A stretch of DNA of 64,000 nucleotides from Hydractinia symbiolongicarpus (Eukaryota > Cnidaria > Hydrozoa > Anthoathecata > Hydractiniidae): assembly GCF_029227915.1 (NCBI RefSeq), contig NC_079881.1:32217501-32281500 (forward strand). The letters are read 5' to 3'. The position numbers were made by a program, and so were the translations under genes. The notes beneath the pieces were generated by a model. It saw only the letters and a list, made by a program, of their open reading frames with translations. It ran no database searches and was not told the DNA's origin. How positions within the stretch are numbered: position 1 is the stretch's first letter; the number at the start of each line of letters is the position of its first letter. Below are positions 13,015 through 25,036 of the stretch, piece after piece.

Positions 13015-13050
13015 TGGCTCAGTTGGCTAATAGGTCGTGGGTTCGAATCC
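13015..13050 (+). promoter_or_regulatory. tRNA-like Pol III A box and B box remnant
   Basis: TGGCTCAGTTGG at 13015-13026 matches the A-box consensus TRGCNNAGYNGG, and GGTTCGAATCC at 13040-13050 matches the B box GGTTCGANNCC. The two are only 13 bp apart, too close for a tRNA with a full anticodon arm, and no acceptor stem pairs. It is best read as the head of a tRNA-derived SINE or a deleted tRNA pseudogene. It sits about 40-70 bp outside the left edge of the 372-bp satellite array. Confidence 0.6.
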
Positions 13051-14161
13051 CCAGAAGGTACTTTCTCTAAAAGAAAATTTGTGTAAAAAAGTCCAATTGC
13101 CTCATTTATCACATTTATAACCTCAAAGTCTAAAATCAATTCAAAGAGGACCCACGGGCAATGTTTCACTTTCAAAAACAATGCAACCTAGTGATTTCGG
13201 AAGAATATGCCTAAATACATGTTGGTATGAATATGTGAAGCAACCGTTGTAACTCAAGCGGACTGATACCGTTAGAAAGTCAATGAAATTTAGTTTTAGA
13301 CACTCTCTCTATTCCCTCAGCGCGCGCTAACGGCTTGGATTGGTCCCACTGTAAGAATGACTTATTGATTTAAAAATTTTATTAAAGAGCTAACAGGGCG
13401 TCCAGTGTAAGTGCGGAGTTCAAGCATTCATGCCAAAGTAAGAAGAATGTTAATTCTTGGAGTGCAATTGTCTCTATTTCTCCAGCGCGCGCTAACAGCA
13501 TGGATTGGTGTCAGTGTAAAAAATTACTTATCGAACTATCTCACAATAAAGAGCTAACAAAGCGTCCAGTGTAACTGCGGAGTTCCAGCAGTCATACCAA
13601 GATTAGAAGAGTGTTAATTCTTGGAGCCCATTTGCCTTATTTATCACATTTATAACGTCAAAATCCAAAATCAGTTCATAGAGGCTCCACGCTCAATCGT
13701 TTCACTTTTAAAAACAATGCAACCTAGTAATATCGGAAGATTATCCCTAAATACATGTTGGTAGGAATGTGTGACGCAACTGTTGTAACTCACACAAAAA
13801 GATACCGTTAAAAGTTCAATGAAATGTAGTTTTTCAAACTTTCTCTATTTCTTCAGCGCGAGCTAACGGCTTAGATTTGTCCCACTGTAAGAAATGACTT
13901 ATTGATTTAAGTATTTAAACAAAGAGCTAACAGAGCGTCCAGTGTAATTTGGGAGTTTCAGCATTCATGCCAAAGTAAGAAGAATGATAATACTTGGAGT
14001 CCAGTTGTCTTATTGATCACATTTATCAGATAAAGTCCAATATCAGATCAATTAGGTTCCACAGTCAATAGTTTAACTTTTAAAAGCAATGCAGCCTAGT
14101 AATATCGGAAAATATCACTAAACACATGTTGGTACGAATATGTGACGCAGTTGTTGTAACT

Positions 14162-15415
14162 TGAGAATGTTTCTGACACAGAATACGAGAATTCTCGGAA
14201 AATGACGACGGAGCTCGTTAATATTCTTCTCAGACAAATTGAAAATGCGAACGAGATCAGCAAAACGAAAAGCCAAATAAAGTCTGAGAGAAATAAAAGC
14301 CATCAAAACATTCTGCAAGGACTATTGTCACAAATGGCTGAAAGTGCTAAGAGGCAGAACGAAGCAAATCAGGAAATAGGTGCGTCAAAATGGTTGACGA
14401 CTCTGCCAATAAAAGAGAGTGGTTACTACCTCACAAAGGAGCAGTTTTTCGACGCATTGAGAATTCGATATAACTGGGAATTACCCAGGTTACCATTTGA
14501 ATGTGCATGTGGCTCAAAGTTTGATCTTGCTCATGCGTTATCCTGCAAAAAGGGTGGGTTTGTCACACAACGTCATAACGAAGTTCGTGATATAACTGCT
14601 CAGCTTTTGAAAGAAGTGTGTAAAGACGTACGAATTGAACCGATGCTTGCTCCACTACAAAACGAAAGCTTTGACCAGAAAAGTGCGATCACATCCAATG
14701 AAGCTCGATTAGATGTTAGCGCACTTGGTTTCTGGATTCCTGGCCAACGGGTATTCTGCGATGTCAGGGTCTTTGACCTTAACGCCCAGAGGTATAGGAA
14801 CACAGAAATCAAACGTTGCTATGAAAGAAATGAGCAAGAAAAGAAAAGGTTATACAACGAAAGGGTTTTGCAGGTTGAAAATGGTTCTTTTACACCTTTG
14901 GTGTTTTCTACACACGGTGGGTTAGGAAGAGAATGCAAGAGATTCTATCAACGTCTTGCTGAGTTGATAGCAGATAAACGTGGTATACCAACGTCTATCG
15001 CTACGACGTTTGTCAGAACGAAAATTTGCTTTTCGTTACTCCGATCGACATTGCTATGCCTGCGTGGATCAAGATCATTGCGGCAGGATGTTAACATATC
15101 TGATATCGACATGTCTTTGACCAACACACTATCGGAAGTAAGGGAATTCCGATAGCCGAAATAGTATTATATATTATATATTTTGAGCGGCGGTCTCTCG
15201 CTATAGAAATAGACCAAAACAAAATTATATAAAATAACGTATGTTTGAATTTTCAAGGTATCAAGCCGAATAAACGGATGATACTATGTAATTTTATAAT
15301 TTCTAAATATAATATATAACCGATCAGCTCAAAAAAAAGAATTTCAAAATAAGCTGCCAATGGATAAAAATAGTATTATTGTGCTGGGAAAGAAGAAATG
15401 GATGTATCACTTTTA
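14162..15415 (+). mobile_element. 1254-bp insertion in the satellite, 11-bp target duplication
   Basis: The satellite unit is cut after TTGTTGTAACT (14151-14161) and resumes with the same 11 bases at 15416-15426. The inserted 1254 bp begins TGAGAATGTTTC and ends ATGTATCACTTTTA. No terminal inverted repeats are visible. An 11-bp duplication with dissimilar ends fits a 5'-truncated non-LTR retroelement copy better than a cut-and-paste transposon, although no poly-A tail is present. The insert carries one uninterrupted reading frame. Confidence 0.75.
14202..15155 (+). CDS. Retroelement-type protein, C-terminal cysteine/histidine and nuclease-like region
   Basis: An intact 317-aa frame. Residues 1-60 are a charged helix rich in Lys, Glu and Gln. 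Around 61-75 is GASKWLTTLPIKESG. Residues ~100-125 have a CACGS...H-x3-SC-x2-GG...RHN arrangement that could bind zinc. Around 165-200 is ARLDVSALGFW followed by a strand with FCDVRVFD, and later a K/R-rich helix; this loosely recalls a PD-(D/E)XK nuclease fold with an Arg in place of Lys. From memory this unit follows a reverse transcriptase in longer invertebrate and fish proteins, but no RT is present here. It is the only long intact frame in 11 kb of satellite. Family likeness is recalled; the nuclease reading is inference. Confidence 0.6.
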   Translation: MTTELVNILLRQIENANEISKTKSQIKSERNKSHQNILQGLLSQMAESAKRQNEANQEIGASKWLTTLPIKESGYYLTKEQFFDALRIRYNWELPRLPFECACGSKFDLAHALSCKKGGFVTQRHNEVRDITAQLLKEVCKDVRIEPMLAPLQNESFDQKSAITSNEARLDVSALGFWIPGQRVFCDVRVFDLNAQRYRNTEIKRCYERNEQEKKRLYNERVLQVENGSFTPLVFSTHGGLGRECKRFYQRLAELIADKRGIPTSIATTFVRTKICFSLLRSTLLCLRGSRSLRQDVNISDIDMSLTNTLSEVREFR

Positions 15416-18400
15416 TTGTTGTAACTCAAACGGACTGATACCGTTAGAAATTCAATGAAATGTAGTTTTTCAAACTTTTTCTCTTTCTTCAGCGCGCGCT
15501 AACGGCTTAGATATGTCCCACTATAAGAAATGACTTATTGATTTAAGTATTTAAACAAAGAGCTAACAGAGCGTCCAGTGTAATTGCGGAGTTCCAGCAT
15601 TCATGCCAAAGTAAGAAGAATGTTAATACTTGGAGTCTAACTGTCTTATTGATCACATTTATCAGATCAAAGTCTAATATCAGATCAATTAGGTTCCACG
15701 GTCAATAGTTTAACTTTTAAAAGCGATGCAGCCTAGCAAAATCGGAAAAACGTCGCTAAACACATGTTGGTACGAATATGTGACGCAATTGTTGTAACTC
15801 AAACGGACTGATAGCGTTAGAAAGTCAATGAAAGGTAGTTTTTGAAACTGTCTCTATTTCTTCAGCGCGCGCTAACGGCTTGGATTGGTCTCAGTGTAAG
15901 AAATTACTTATCGAACTAATTATTTCAATAAATATGTAACAAAGCGTCCAGTGCAACTGCGGAGTTCCAGCAGTCATACCAAAGTTAGAAGAATGTTAAT
16001 TCTTGGAGTCCATTTATTTCATTTATCACATTTGTAAGGTCAAAGTCCATAATCAGTTCAATTATGTCTCACTATCAATCATTTCACTTTTAAAAACAAT
16101 GCAAGCTAGTAATATCGGAAAAATATCGCTAAACACATGTTGGTATGAATATGTGAAGCAACCGTTGTAACTCAAGCGGACTGATACCGTTAAAAAGTCA
16201 ATGAAATGTGGTTTTAGAAACTGTCTCTATTCCCACAGCGCGCGCTAACGGCTTGGATTGGTCCCACTGTAAAAAGTGACTTTTTGATTTCATCATTTAA
16301 AAAAGAGCTAACAGAGCGTCCAGTGTAACTGCGGAGTTCTAGCATTTTTGCTAAAGTATGAAGAATGTTAATTCTTGGAGTCCAATTGTCTCATTTATCA
16401 CATTTATGACGTCAAAGTCCAAAATCAGTTCAAAGAGGCTCCACGCTCAATCGTTTCACTTTTAAAAACAATGCAACCTAGTAATATCGGAAGATTATCC
16501 CTAAATACATGTTGGTAGGAATGTGTGACGCAACTGTTGTAACTCACACGAAAAGATACCGTTAAAAGTTCAATGAAATGTAGTTTTTCAAACTTTCTCT
16601 ATTTCTTCAGCGCGAGATAACGTCTTAGATTTGTCCCACTGCCAGAAATGACTTATTGATTTAAGTATTTAAACAAAGAGCTAACAGAGCCTCCAGTGTA
16701 ATTACGGAGTTCTAGCATTCATACCAAAGTAAGAAGAATGTTAATACTTGGAGTCCAACTGTCTCATTTTTCATATTTATAAGGTCAATGTCCAAAATCA
16801 ATTTAATTAGGTCCAACGGTTAATCGTTTCAATTTTAAAAGCAATGCAACCTAGTAATATCGGAAATATATCCGTCAATCCTTGTTGGTACGAATACGTG
16901 ACGAAACTGTTGTAACTCAAACGGACTGATACCGTTATAAAGTCAATGAAATTTCGTTTTTCAAACTGTCTTTATTTCTTCAGTATGCGCTAACGGCTTA
17001 GATTTGTCCTACTGTTAGAAATGACTTATTGATTTAAATATTTAAACAAAGAGCTAAGAGAGCGTCCAGTGTAATTTCGGAGTTCCAGCATTCATGCCAA
17101 AGTAAGAAAAATGTTAGTACTTGAAGTCCAATTGTCTTATGGATCACATTTATCAAATCAAAGTCCAATATCAGATCTATTAGGTTCCACGGTCAATAGT
17201 TTCACTTTTAAAAGCGATGCAGCCTAGCAATATCGGAAGAATATCGCTAAATATATGTTTGTACGAATATGTGACGCAATCATTGTAACTCAAACGGACT
17301 GATACCGTTAGAAAGTCAATGAAATGTCGTTTTTGAAACTGTCTCCATTTCTTCAGTGCGCGCTAACGGCCTAGATTTGTCCCACTATAAGAAATGACTT
17401 AATGATTTCATATTTAAACAAAGAGCTAAGAGAGCGTCCAGTGTAATTTCGGAGTTCCAGCATTCATACCAAAGTTAGAGGAATGTTAATTCTTGGAGTC
17501 CATTTGTATTATTTATCCCATTGATAAGGTCAAAGTTCAAAATCAGTTCAGTTAGGTACCACCGTCAATAGTTCCAACTTTAAAAGCGATGGAACCTACT
17601 AATATCGGAAAATTTCGCTAAATACATGTTGGTAGGATTGTGTGACGCAACCGTTGTAACTCACACGGAAAGATACCGTTAGAAGTTCAATGAAATGTAG
17701 TTTTAGAAACTCTCTCTATTTCTTCGGCCCGCGCTAACAACTTGGATTGGTCCTACCGTAACAAATGACATATTAATTTATATATTTAAATAAAGAGCCA
17801 ACAGAGCGTCCAGTGTAAATGCGTAGTTCCAGCATTCATGCCAAAGTAAGAAGAATGTTAATTCTTGGAGTCCCATTGTCTCATTTATCACATTAATGTG
17901 GCCTTTAAAAGCGATGCAGCCTAGTAATATCGGAAAATATCGCTAAACACATGTTGGTACGAATATGTGACGCAATTGTTGTAACTCAAATGGACTCATA
18001 CCGTTAGAAGTTCAATAAAATGTAGTTTTTCAAACTTTCTCTCTTTCTTCAGCGAACGGCTTAGATATGTCCCACTGTAAGAAATGACTTACTGATTTAA
18101 GTATTTAAAAAAAGAGCTAACAGAGCGTCCAGTGTAATTGCGGAGTTCCAGCATTCGTGCCAAAGTAAGAAGAATGTTAATACTTGGAGTACAACTGTCT
18201 TATTGATCACATTCATCAGATCAAAGTCTAATATCAGATCAATTAGGTTCCACGGTCAATAGTTTCACTTTTAAAAGCGATGCAGCCTAGCAAAATCGGA
18301 AAAACATCGCTAAACACATGTTGGTACGAATATGTGACGCAATTGTTGTAACTCAAACGGACTGATAGCATTAGAAAGCCAATGAAAGTTAGTTTTTGAA

Positions 18401-21400
18401 ACTGTCTCAATTTCTTCAGCGCGCGCTAACGGCTTGGATTGGTCTCAGTGTAAGAAATTACTTATCGAACTAATTATTTCAATAATTATGTAACAAAGCG
18501 TCCAGTGCAACTGCGGAGTTCCAGCAGTCATACCAAAGTTAGAAGAATGTTAATTCTTGGACTCCATTTATCTCATTTATCACATTTATAAGGTCAAAGT
18601 CCATAATCAGTTCAATTAGGTCTCACTATCAATCATTTCACTTTTAAAAACAATGCAAGCTAGTAATATCGGACAAATATCGCTAAACACATGTTGGTAT
18701 GAATATGTGAAGCAACCGTTGTAACTCAAGCGGACTGATACCGTTAAAAAGTCAATGAAATGTGGCTTTATAAACTGTCTCTATTCCCTCAGCGCGCGCT
18801 AACGGCTTGGTTTGGTCCCACTGTAAAAAGTGACTTTTTGATTTAATCATTTAAAAAAAGAGCTAACAGAGCGTCCAGTGTAACTGCGGAGTTCTAGCAT
18901 TTTTGTCAAAGTATGAAGAATGTTAATTCTTGGAGTCCAATTGTCTCATTTATCTCATTTATCTGGTCAAAGTCCAAAATCAGTTCAATTAGGTAACACC
19001 GTCAATAGTTCCACCTTTAAAAGCGATGGAACCTACTAATATCGGAAAATTTCGCTAAATACATGTTGGTAGGATTGTGTGACGCAACTGTTGTAACTCA
19101 CACGGAAAGATACCGGTAGAAGTTCAATAAAATGTAGTTTTTCAAACTTTCTCTATTTCTTCAGCGCGTGCTAACGGCTAGGATTCGTCCCACTGTAAGA
19201 AATGACTTATTGATTTAAGTATTTAAACAAAGAGCTAACAGAGCGTCCAGTGTAACTGCGGAGTTCCAGCATTCATAACAAAGTAGGAATAATGTTAATA
19301 CTTGGAGTCCAACTGTCTCATTTTTCATATTTATAAGGTCAAAGTCCAAAATCAATTTAATTAGGTCCAACGGTTAATCGTTTCAATTTTAAAAGCAACC
19401 TAGTAATATCGGAAATATATCCGTCAATCCTTGTTGGTACGAATACGTGACGAAACTGTTGTAACTCAAACGGACAGATACCGTTACAAAGTCAATGAAA
19501 TGTCGTTTTTCAAACTGTCTCTATTTCTTCAGTGCGCGCTAACGGCCTAGATTTGTCCCACTGTAAGAAATGACTTAATGATTTAAATATTTAAACAAAG
19601 AGCTAAGAGAGCGTCCAGTATAATTTCGGAGTTCCAGCAGTCATACCAAAATTAGAGGAATGTTAATTCTTGGAGTCCATTTGTATTATTTATCCCATTT
19701 ATAAGGTCAAAGTTCAAATCAGTTCAATTAGGTACCACCGTCAATAGTTCCAACTTTAAAAGCGATGGAACCTACTAATATCGGAAAATTTCGCTAAATA
19801 CATGTTGGTAGGATTGTGTGACGCAACCGTTGTAACTCACACGGAAAGATACCGTTAGAAGTTCAATGAAATGTAGTTTTAAAAACTCTCTCTATTTCTT
19901 CGGCTCGCGTTAACAGCTTGGATTGGTCCTACCGTAACAAATGACATATTGATTTAAATATTTAAATAAAGAGCCAACAGAGCGTCCAGTGTAAATGCTT
20001 AGTTCCAGCATACATGCCAAAGTAAGAAGAATGTTAATTCTTGGAGTCCCATTGTCTCATTTATCACATTAATGTGGCCTTTAAAAGCGATGCAGCCTAG
20101 TAATATTGGAAAATATCGCTAAACACATGTTGGTACGAATATGTGACGCAATTGTTGTAACTCAAACGGACTCATACCGTTAGAAGTTCAATAAAATGTA
20201 GTTTTTCTTTCTTCAGCGCGCGCTAAGGGCTTAGATATGTCCCACTGTAAGAAATGACTTATTGATTTAAGTATTTAAAAAAAGAGCTAACAGAGCGTCC
20301 AGTGTAATTGCGGAGTTCCAACATTCATGCCAAAGTAAGAAGAATGTTAATACTTGGAGTCCAACTGTCTTATTGATCACATTTATCAGATCGAAGTCTA
20401 ATATCAGATCAATTAGGTTCCACGGTCAATAGTTTCACTTTTAAAAGCGATGCAGCTTAGCAAAATCGGAAAAACATCGCTAAACACATGTAGGTACGAA
20501 TATGTGACGCAATTGTTGTAACTCAAAAGGACTGATAGCATTAGAAAGTCAATAAAAGTTAGTTTTTGAAACTGTCTCAATTTCTTCAGCGCGCGCTAAC
20601 GGCTTGGATTGGTCTCAGTGTAAGAAATTACTTATCGAACTAATTATTTCAATAAATATGTAACAAAGCGTCCAGTGCAACTGCGGAGTTCCAGCAGTCA
20701 TACCAAAGTTAGAAGAATGTTAATTCTTGGAGTCCATTTATGTCATTTATCACATTTATAAGGTCAAAGTCCATAATCAGTTCAACTAGGTCTCACTATC
20801 ATTCATTTCACTTTTAAAAACAATGCAAGCTAGTAATATCGGAAAAATATCGCTAAACACATGTTGGTATGAATATGTGAAGCAACCGTTGTAACTCAAG
20901 CGGACTGATACCGTTAAAAAGTCAATGAAATGTGGCTTTAGAAACTGTCTCTATTCCCTCAGCGCGCGCTAACGGCTTGGATTGGTCCCACTGTAAAAAG
21001 TGACTTATTGATTTAATCATTTAAAAAAAGAGCTAACAGAGCGTCCAGTGTAACTGCGGAGTTCTAGCATTTTTGTCAAAGTATGAAGAATGTTAATTCT
21101 TGGAGTCCAATTGTCTCATTTATCACATTTATCTGGTCAAAGTCCAAAATCAGTTCAATTAGGTAACACCGTCAATAGTTCCACCTTTAAAAGCGATGGA
21201 ACCTACTAATATCGGAAAATTTCGCTAAATACATGTTGATAGGATTGTGTGATGCAACCGTTGTAACTCACACGGAAAGATACCGGTAGAAGTTCAATAA
21301 AATGTAGTTTTTCAAACTTTCTCTATTTCTTCAGCGCGTGCTAACGGCTAGGATTCGTCCCACTGTAAGAAATGACTTATTGATTTAAGTATTTAAACAA

Positions 21401-24214
21401 AGAGCTAACAGAGCGTCCAGTGTAACTGCGGAGTTCCAGCATTCATGCCAAAGTAGGAAGAATTTTAATACTTGGAGTCCAACTGTCTCATTTTTCATAT
21501 TTATAAGGTCAAAGTCCAAAATCAATTTAATTAGGTCCAACGGTTAATCGTTTCAATTTTAAAAGCAATGCAACCTAGTAATATCGGAAATATATCCGTC
21601 AATCCTTGTTGGTACGAATACGTGACGAAACTGTTGTAACTCAAACGGACTGATACCGTTATAAAGTCAATGAAATGTCGTTTTTGAAACTGTCTCCATT
21701 TCTTCAGTGCGCGCTAACTGCCTAGATTTGTCCCACTGTAAGAAATGACTTAATGATTTAAATATTTAAACAAAGAGCTAAGAGAGCGTCCAGTGTAATT
21801 TCGGAGTTCCAGCAGTCATACCAAAGTTAGGGGAATGTTAAATGTTGGAGTCCATTTGTATTATTTATCCCATTTATAAGGTCAAAGTTCAAAATCAGTT
21901 CAATTAGGTACCACCGTCAATAGTTCCAAATTTAAAAGCGATGGAACCTACTAATATCGGAAAATTTCGCTAAATACATGTTGGTAGGATTGTGTGACGC
22001 AACCGTTGTAACTCACACGGAAAGATACCGTTAAAAGTTCAATGAAATGTAGTTTTTCAAACTTTCTCTATTTTTTCAGCGCGCGCTAACGTCTTGGATT
22101 TGTCCCACTGTAAAAAACGACTTATTGATTTAAATATTTAAACAAAGAACTAACAGAGCGTCCAGTGTAATTGCGGAGTTCCAGCATTCATGCCAAAGTA
22201 AGAAGAATGTTAATTCTTGGAGTCCAATTGTCTCATTTATCTGGTCAAAGTCCAAAATCAGTTCAATTAGGTTCCACGGTCAATAGTTTCACTTTTAAAA
22301 GCGATGCAGCGTAGCAATATCGGAAGAATATCGCTAAATACATGTTTGTACGAATATGTGACGCAATCATTGTAACTCAAACGGATTGATACCGTTAGAA
22401 AGTTAATGATATGTAGTTTTTGAAACTGTCTCTATTACTTCAGCGCGCGCTAACGGCTTGGATTGATCCCAGTGTCAGAAATTACTTATCGAACTGAGTA
22501 TTAACAGAAGGAGCTAAGAGAGCGTCCAGTGTAATTGCGGAGTTCCAGCATTCATGCCAAAGTAAGAAGAATGTTAGTACTTGGAGTCCAATTGTTTTTT
22601 TGATCACATTTATCAGATCAAAGTCCAATATCAGATCAATTAGATTCCGCGGTCAATAGTTTCACTTTTAAAAGCGATGCAGCCTAGCAATATCGGAAGA
22701 ATATCGCTAAATACATGTGTGTACGAATATGTGACGCAATCATTGTAATTCAAACGGACTGATACCGTTAAAAAGTCAATGAAATGTAGTTTTTGAAACT
22801 GTCTCTACTGGATAAAGTGACTTATTGATCTAAATATTAAAATAAAGAGCTAACAGAGCGTCCAATGTAACTGCCGAGTTCCAGCAGTCATACCAAAGTG
22901 AGAAGAATGTTAGTTCTTGGAGTCCAACTGTCTCATTTATCACATTTATAAGGTCAAAGTCCAAGATCAATTCAATTAGGTCCAACGGTCAATCGTTTCA
23001 CTTTTAAAAGCAATGCAACCTAGTAATATCGGAAAATATCGGTAAATACTTGTTGGTACGAGTACGTGACGAAACCGTTGTAACTCAAACGGACTGATAG
23101 CATTAGAAAGTCAATGAAAGTTAGTTTTTGAAACTGTCTCTATTTCTTCAGCGCGCGCTAACGGCTTGGATTGGTCTCAGTGTAAGAAATTACTTATCGA
23201 ACTAAATATTTAAATAAAGAGCTAACAGAGCGTCCAGTGTAACTGCGGAGTTCCAGCATTCATGCCAAAGTAGGAAGAATTTTAATACTTGGAGTCCAAC
23301 TGTCTCATTTTTCATATATATAAGGTCAAAGTCCAAAATCAATTTAATTAGGTCCAACGGTTAATCGTTTCAATTTTAAAAGCAACCTAGTAATATCGGA
23401 AATATATCCGTCAATCCTTGTTGGTACGAATACGTGACGAAACTGTTGTAACTCAAACGGACTGATACCGTTATAAAGTCAATGAAATGTCGTTTTTCAA
23501 ACTGTCTCCATTTCTTCAGTGCGCGCTAACTGCCTAGATTTGTCCCACTGTAAGAAATGACTTAATGATTTAAATATTTAAACAAAGAGCTAAGAGAGCG
23601 TCCAGTGTAATTTCGGAGTTCCAGCAGTCATACCAAAGTTAGAGGAATGTTAAATCTTGGAGTCCATTTGTATTATTTATCCCATTTATAAGGTCAAAGT
23701 CCAAAATCAGTTTAGTTAGGTACCACCGTCAATAGTCCCACTTTAAAATTTTAGTTATCCAAAAATCAGTTCATTTAGGTCCCACGGTCAATCATTTCAC
23801 TTTTAAAAACAATGCAACCTAGTAATATATTCTTCTAAACCTGTTCTCATCGCGCAAACGGCTTGGATTGGTCCCACTGTATGAAAAAACTTATTGATTT
23901 ATCCATTTATATAAAGAGATAACAGAGCGTCCAGTGTAACTGCGGCGTTCAGGCATTCATGCCAGAATAAGGAGAATGTTAATTTTTGGAGTCCAATTGT
24001 GTCATTTAACAGATTTATCAGGTCAAAGTCCAAAATCAGTTCAATTAGGTCCAACAGTCAATCGTTTCACTTTTAAAAGCGATGCAGCCTACCAATGTCG
24101 GAAGAATATCGCTAAATACATGTTTGTACGAATATGTGACGCAATCATTGTTACTCAAACGGACTGATACCGTTAGAAAGTCAATGCAATGTAGTTTTAG
24201 AAATAGAAACTGTC

Positions 24215-24721
24215 TGTTTTAAAATTTAAGCAGACAAATTGTCGCAGCTTTTAGAAGCAAAATAGATATGCATTTTTTCGGCACACATACTTTCTGTATT
24301 ATTTTTAGAGATACCTTGCTGGTTAGTTTTGTGTTGCATGTACAAGTATGACCTCTCCTTGTCATGACAGAATCCGGATATCCTTGTCCTGACTAGAGTT
24401 ACAACATCTTTACAATCTTTTTGAAGCATGTTTTTATGACATATTTTAATTTTTTGATATTCTGCTCTTAAAATTCTCTTTTTTGTTGCACTTTACTTTT
24501 CCTTGGCGTCAAGTTTACAACCTTTGGTAAATATCTGTAAATTTTGTATCATATATTTCAGTAAATGTTTTGTTCAAATTATCTACAGCTAATAGTGCAG
24601 ACATTTTTTTATGAATAATTACTTTTGTTTTTTACATGGTATTGAGAATGACAAGCTGCAAGAACTTCCTTTACGTTTCAAAGGAACAGGTGTAGAAGAT
24701 GTGATAGTTGAAATCGATAAA
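24215..24721 (+). other. Array edge; possible C-terminal exon
   Basis: Unique AT-rich sequence begins at the satellite edge. Near 24650-24736 an open stretch encodes NDKLQELPLRFKGTGVEDV followed by acidic residues and a TGA stop. It looks like the end of a protein but has no clear acceptor or partner exon. Confidence 0.25.
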
Positions 24722-25026
24722 TCAGGAGATGTATGATTTTTTTATTAAGGAAATGTTTAAGTTTGATATAACACTTTTATTTACTAAGGAAGTACTAGTA
24801 TCTATCACACTACTATCTGATGAAGATTTTTCATAGTCTTTGTTTGTAGGAGTACATTGAATTTTTTTTGTTATATTAACTAATACATCTTTTTGTCGTC
24901 TGTGACCTGTATCATTGGGAAATTTAACATCTTTGTCGAAATATAACTCATTGCATTTTATGCACTTATTCAATGTGTGTTGAATTCTTTCACTGTCAGG
25001 TAGCTCTAACCATCTGGTGGCACTGA
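24722..25026 (-). other. Candidate exon with cysteine pair, possibly mobile-element derived
   Basis: On the minus strand a good acceptor (CTTTTTTCAG) precedes about 98 codons beginning ATRWLELPDSERIQHTLNKC, followed by IKCNEL and a serine-rich tail to a stop at 24722. The WLELP...HTL-x-C-x2-C pattern recalls repeated exons in cnidarian mobile-element proteins, from memory only. No other exon of the same gene is identified. Confidence 0.28.
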
Positions 25027-25036
25027 AAAAAGACAT

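Larger units (their letters stand above)
13085..24214 (+). repeat. ~372-bp satellite array with higher-order repeats
   Basis: About 26-27 head-to-tail units. The anchor GCGCGCTAACGG (with variants) recurs at about 13320, 13485, 13855, 15490, 15865, 16238, 16607, 16980, 17353, 17725 and so on to 23515, mostly 369-375 bp apart. Each unit carries a GC-rich box (AGCGCGCGCTAACGG), the words GAGCGTCCAGTGTAA and CTAGTAATATCGG, and a CCGTTAG/CTAACGG inverted pair about 55-60 bp apart. Variant units recur at about 2165 bp (17.8-20.0 kb against 20.0-22.1 kb) and about 2555 bp, showing higher-order duplication. Several units are deleted (near 13400, 18048, 20213, 22795, 23735). One insertion interrupts it (14162-15415). 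Confidence 0.95.

Noticed and set aside
13015-13050. Functional tRNA gene
   Set aside because: A and B boxes are only 13 bp apart and no cloverleaf arms pair.
14600-14925. Frames on both strands overlapping the retroelement ORF
   Set aside because: Shadows of the 317-codon frame.
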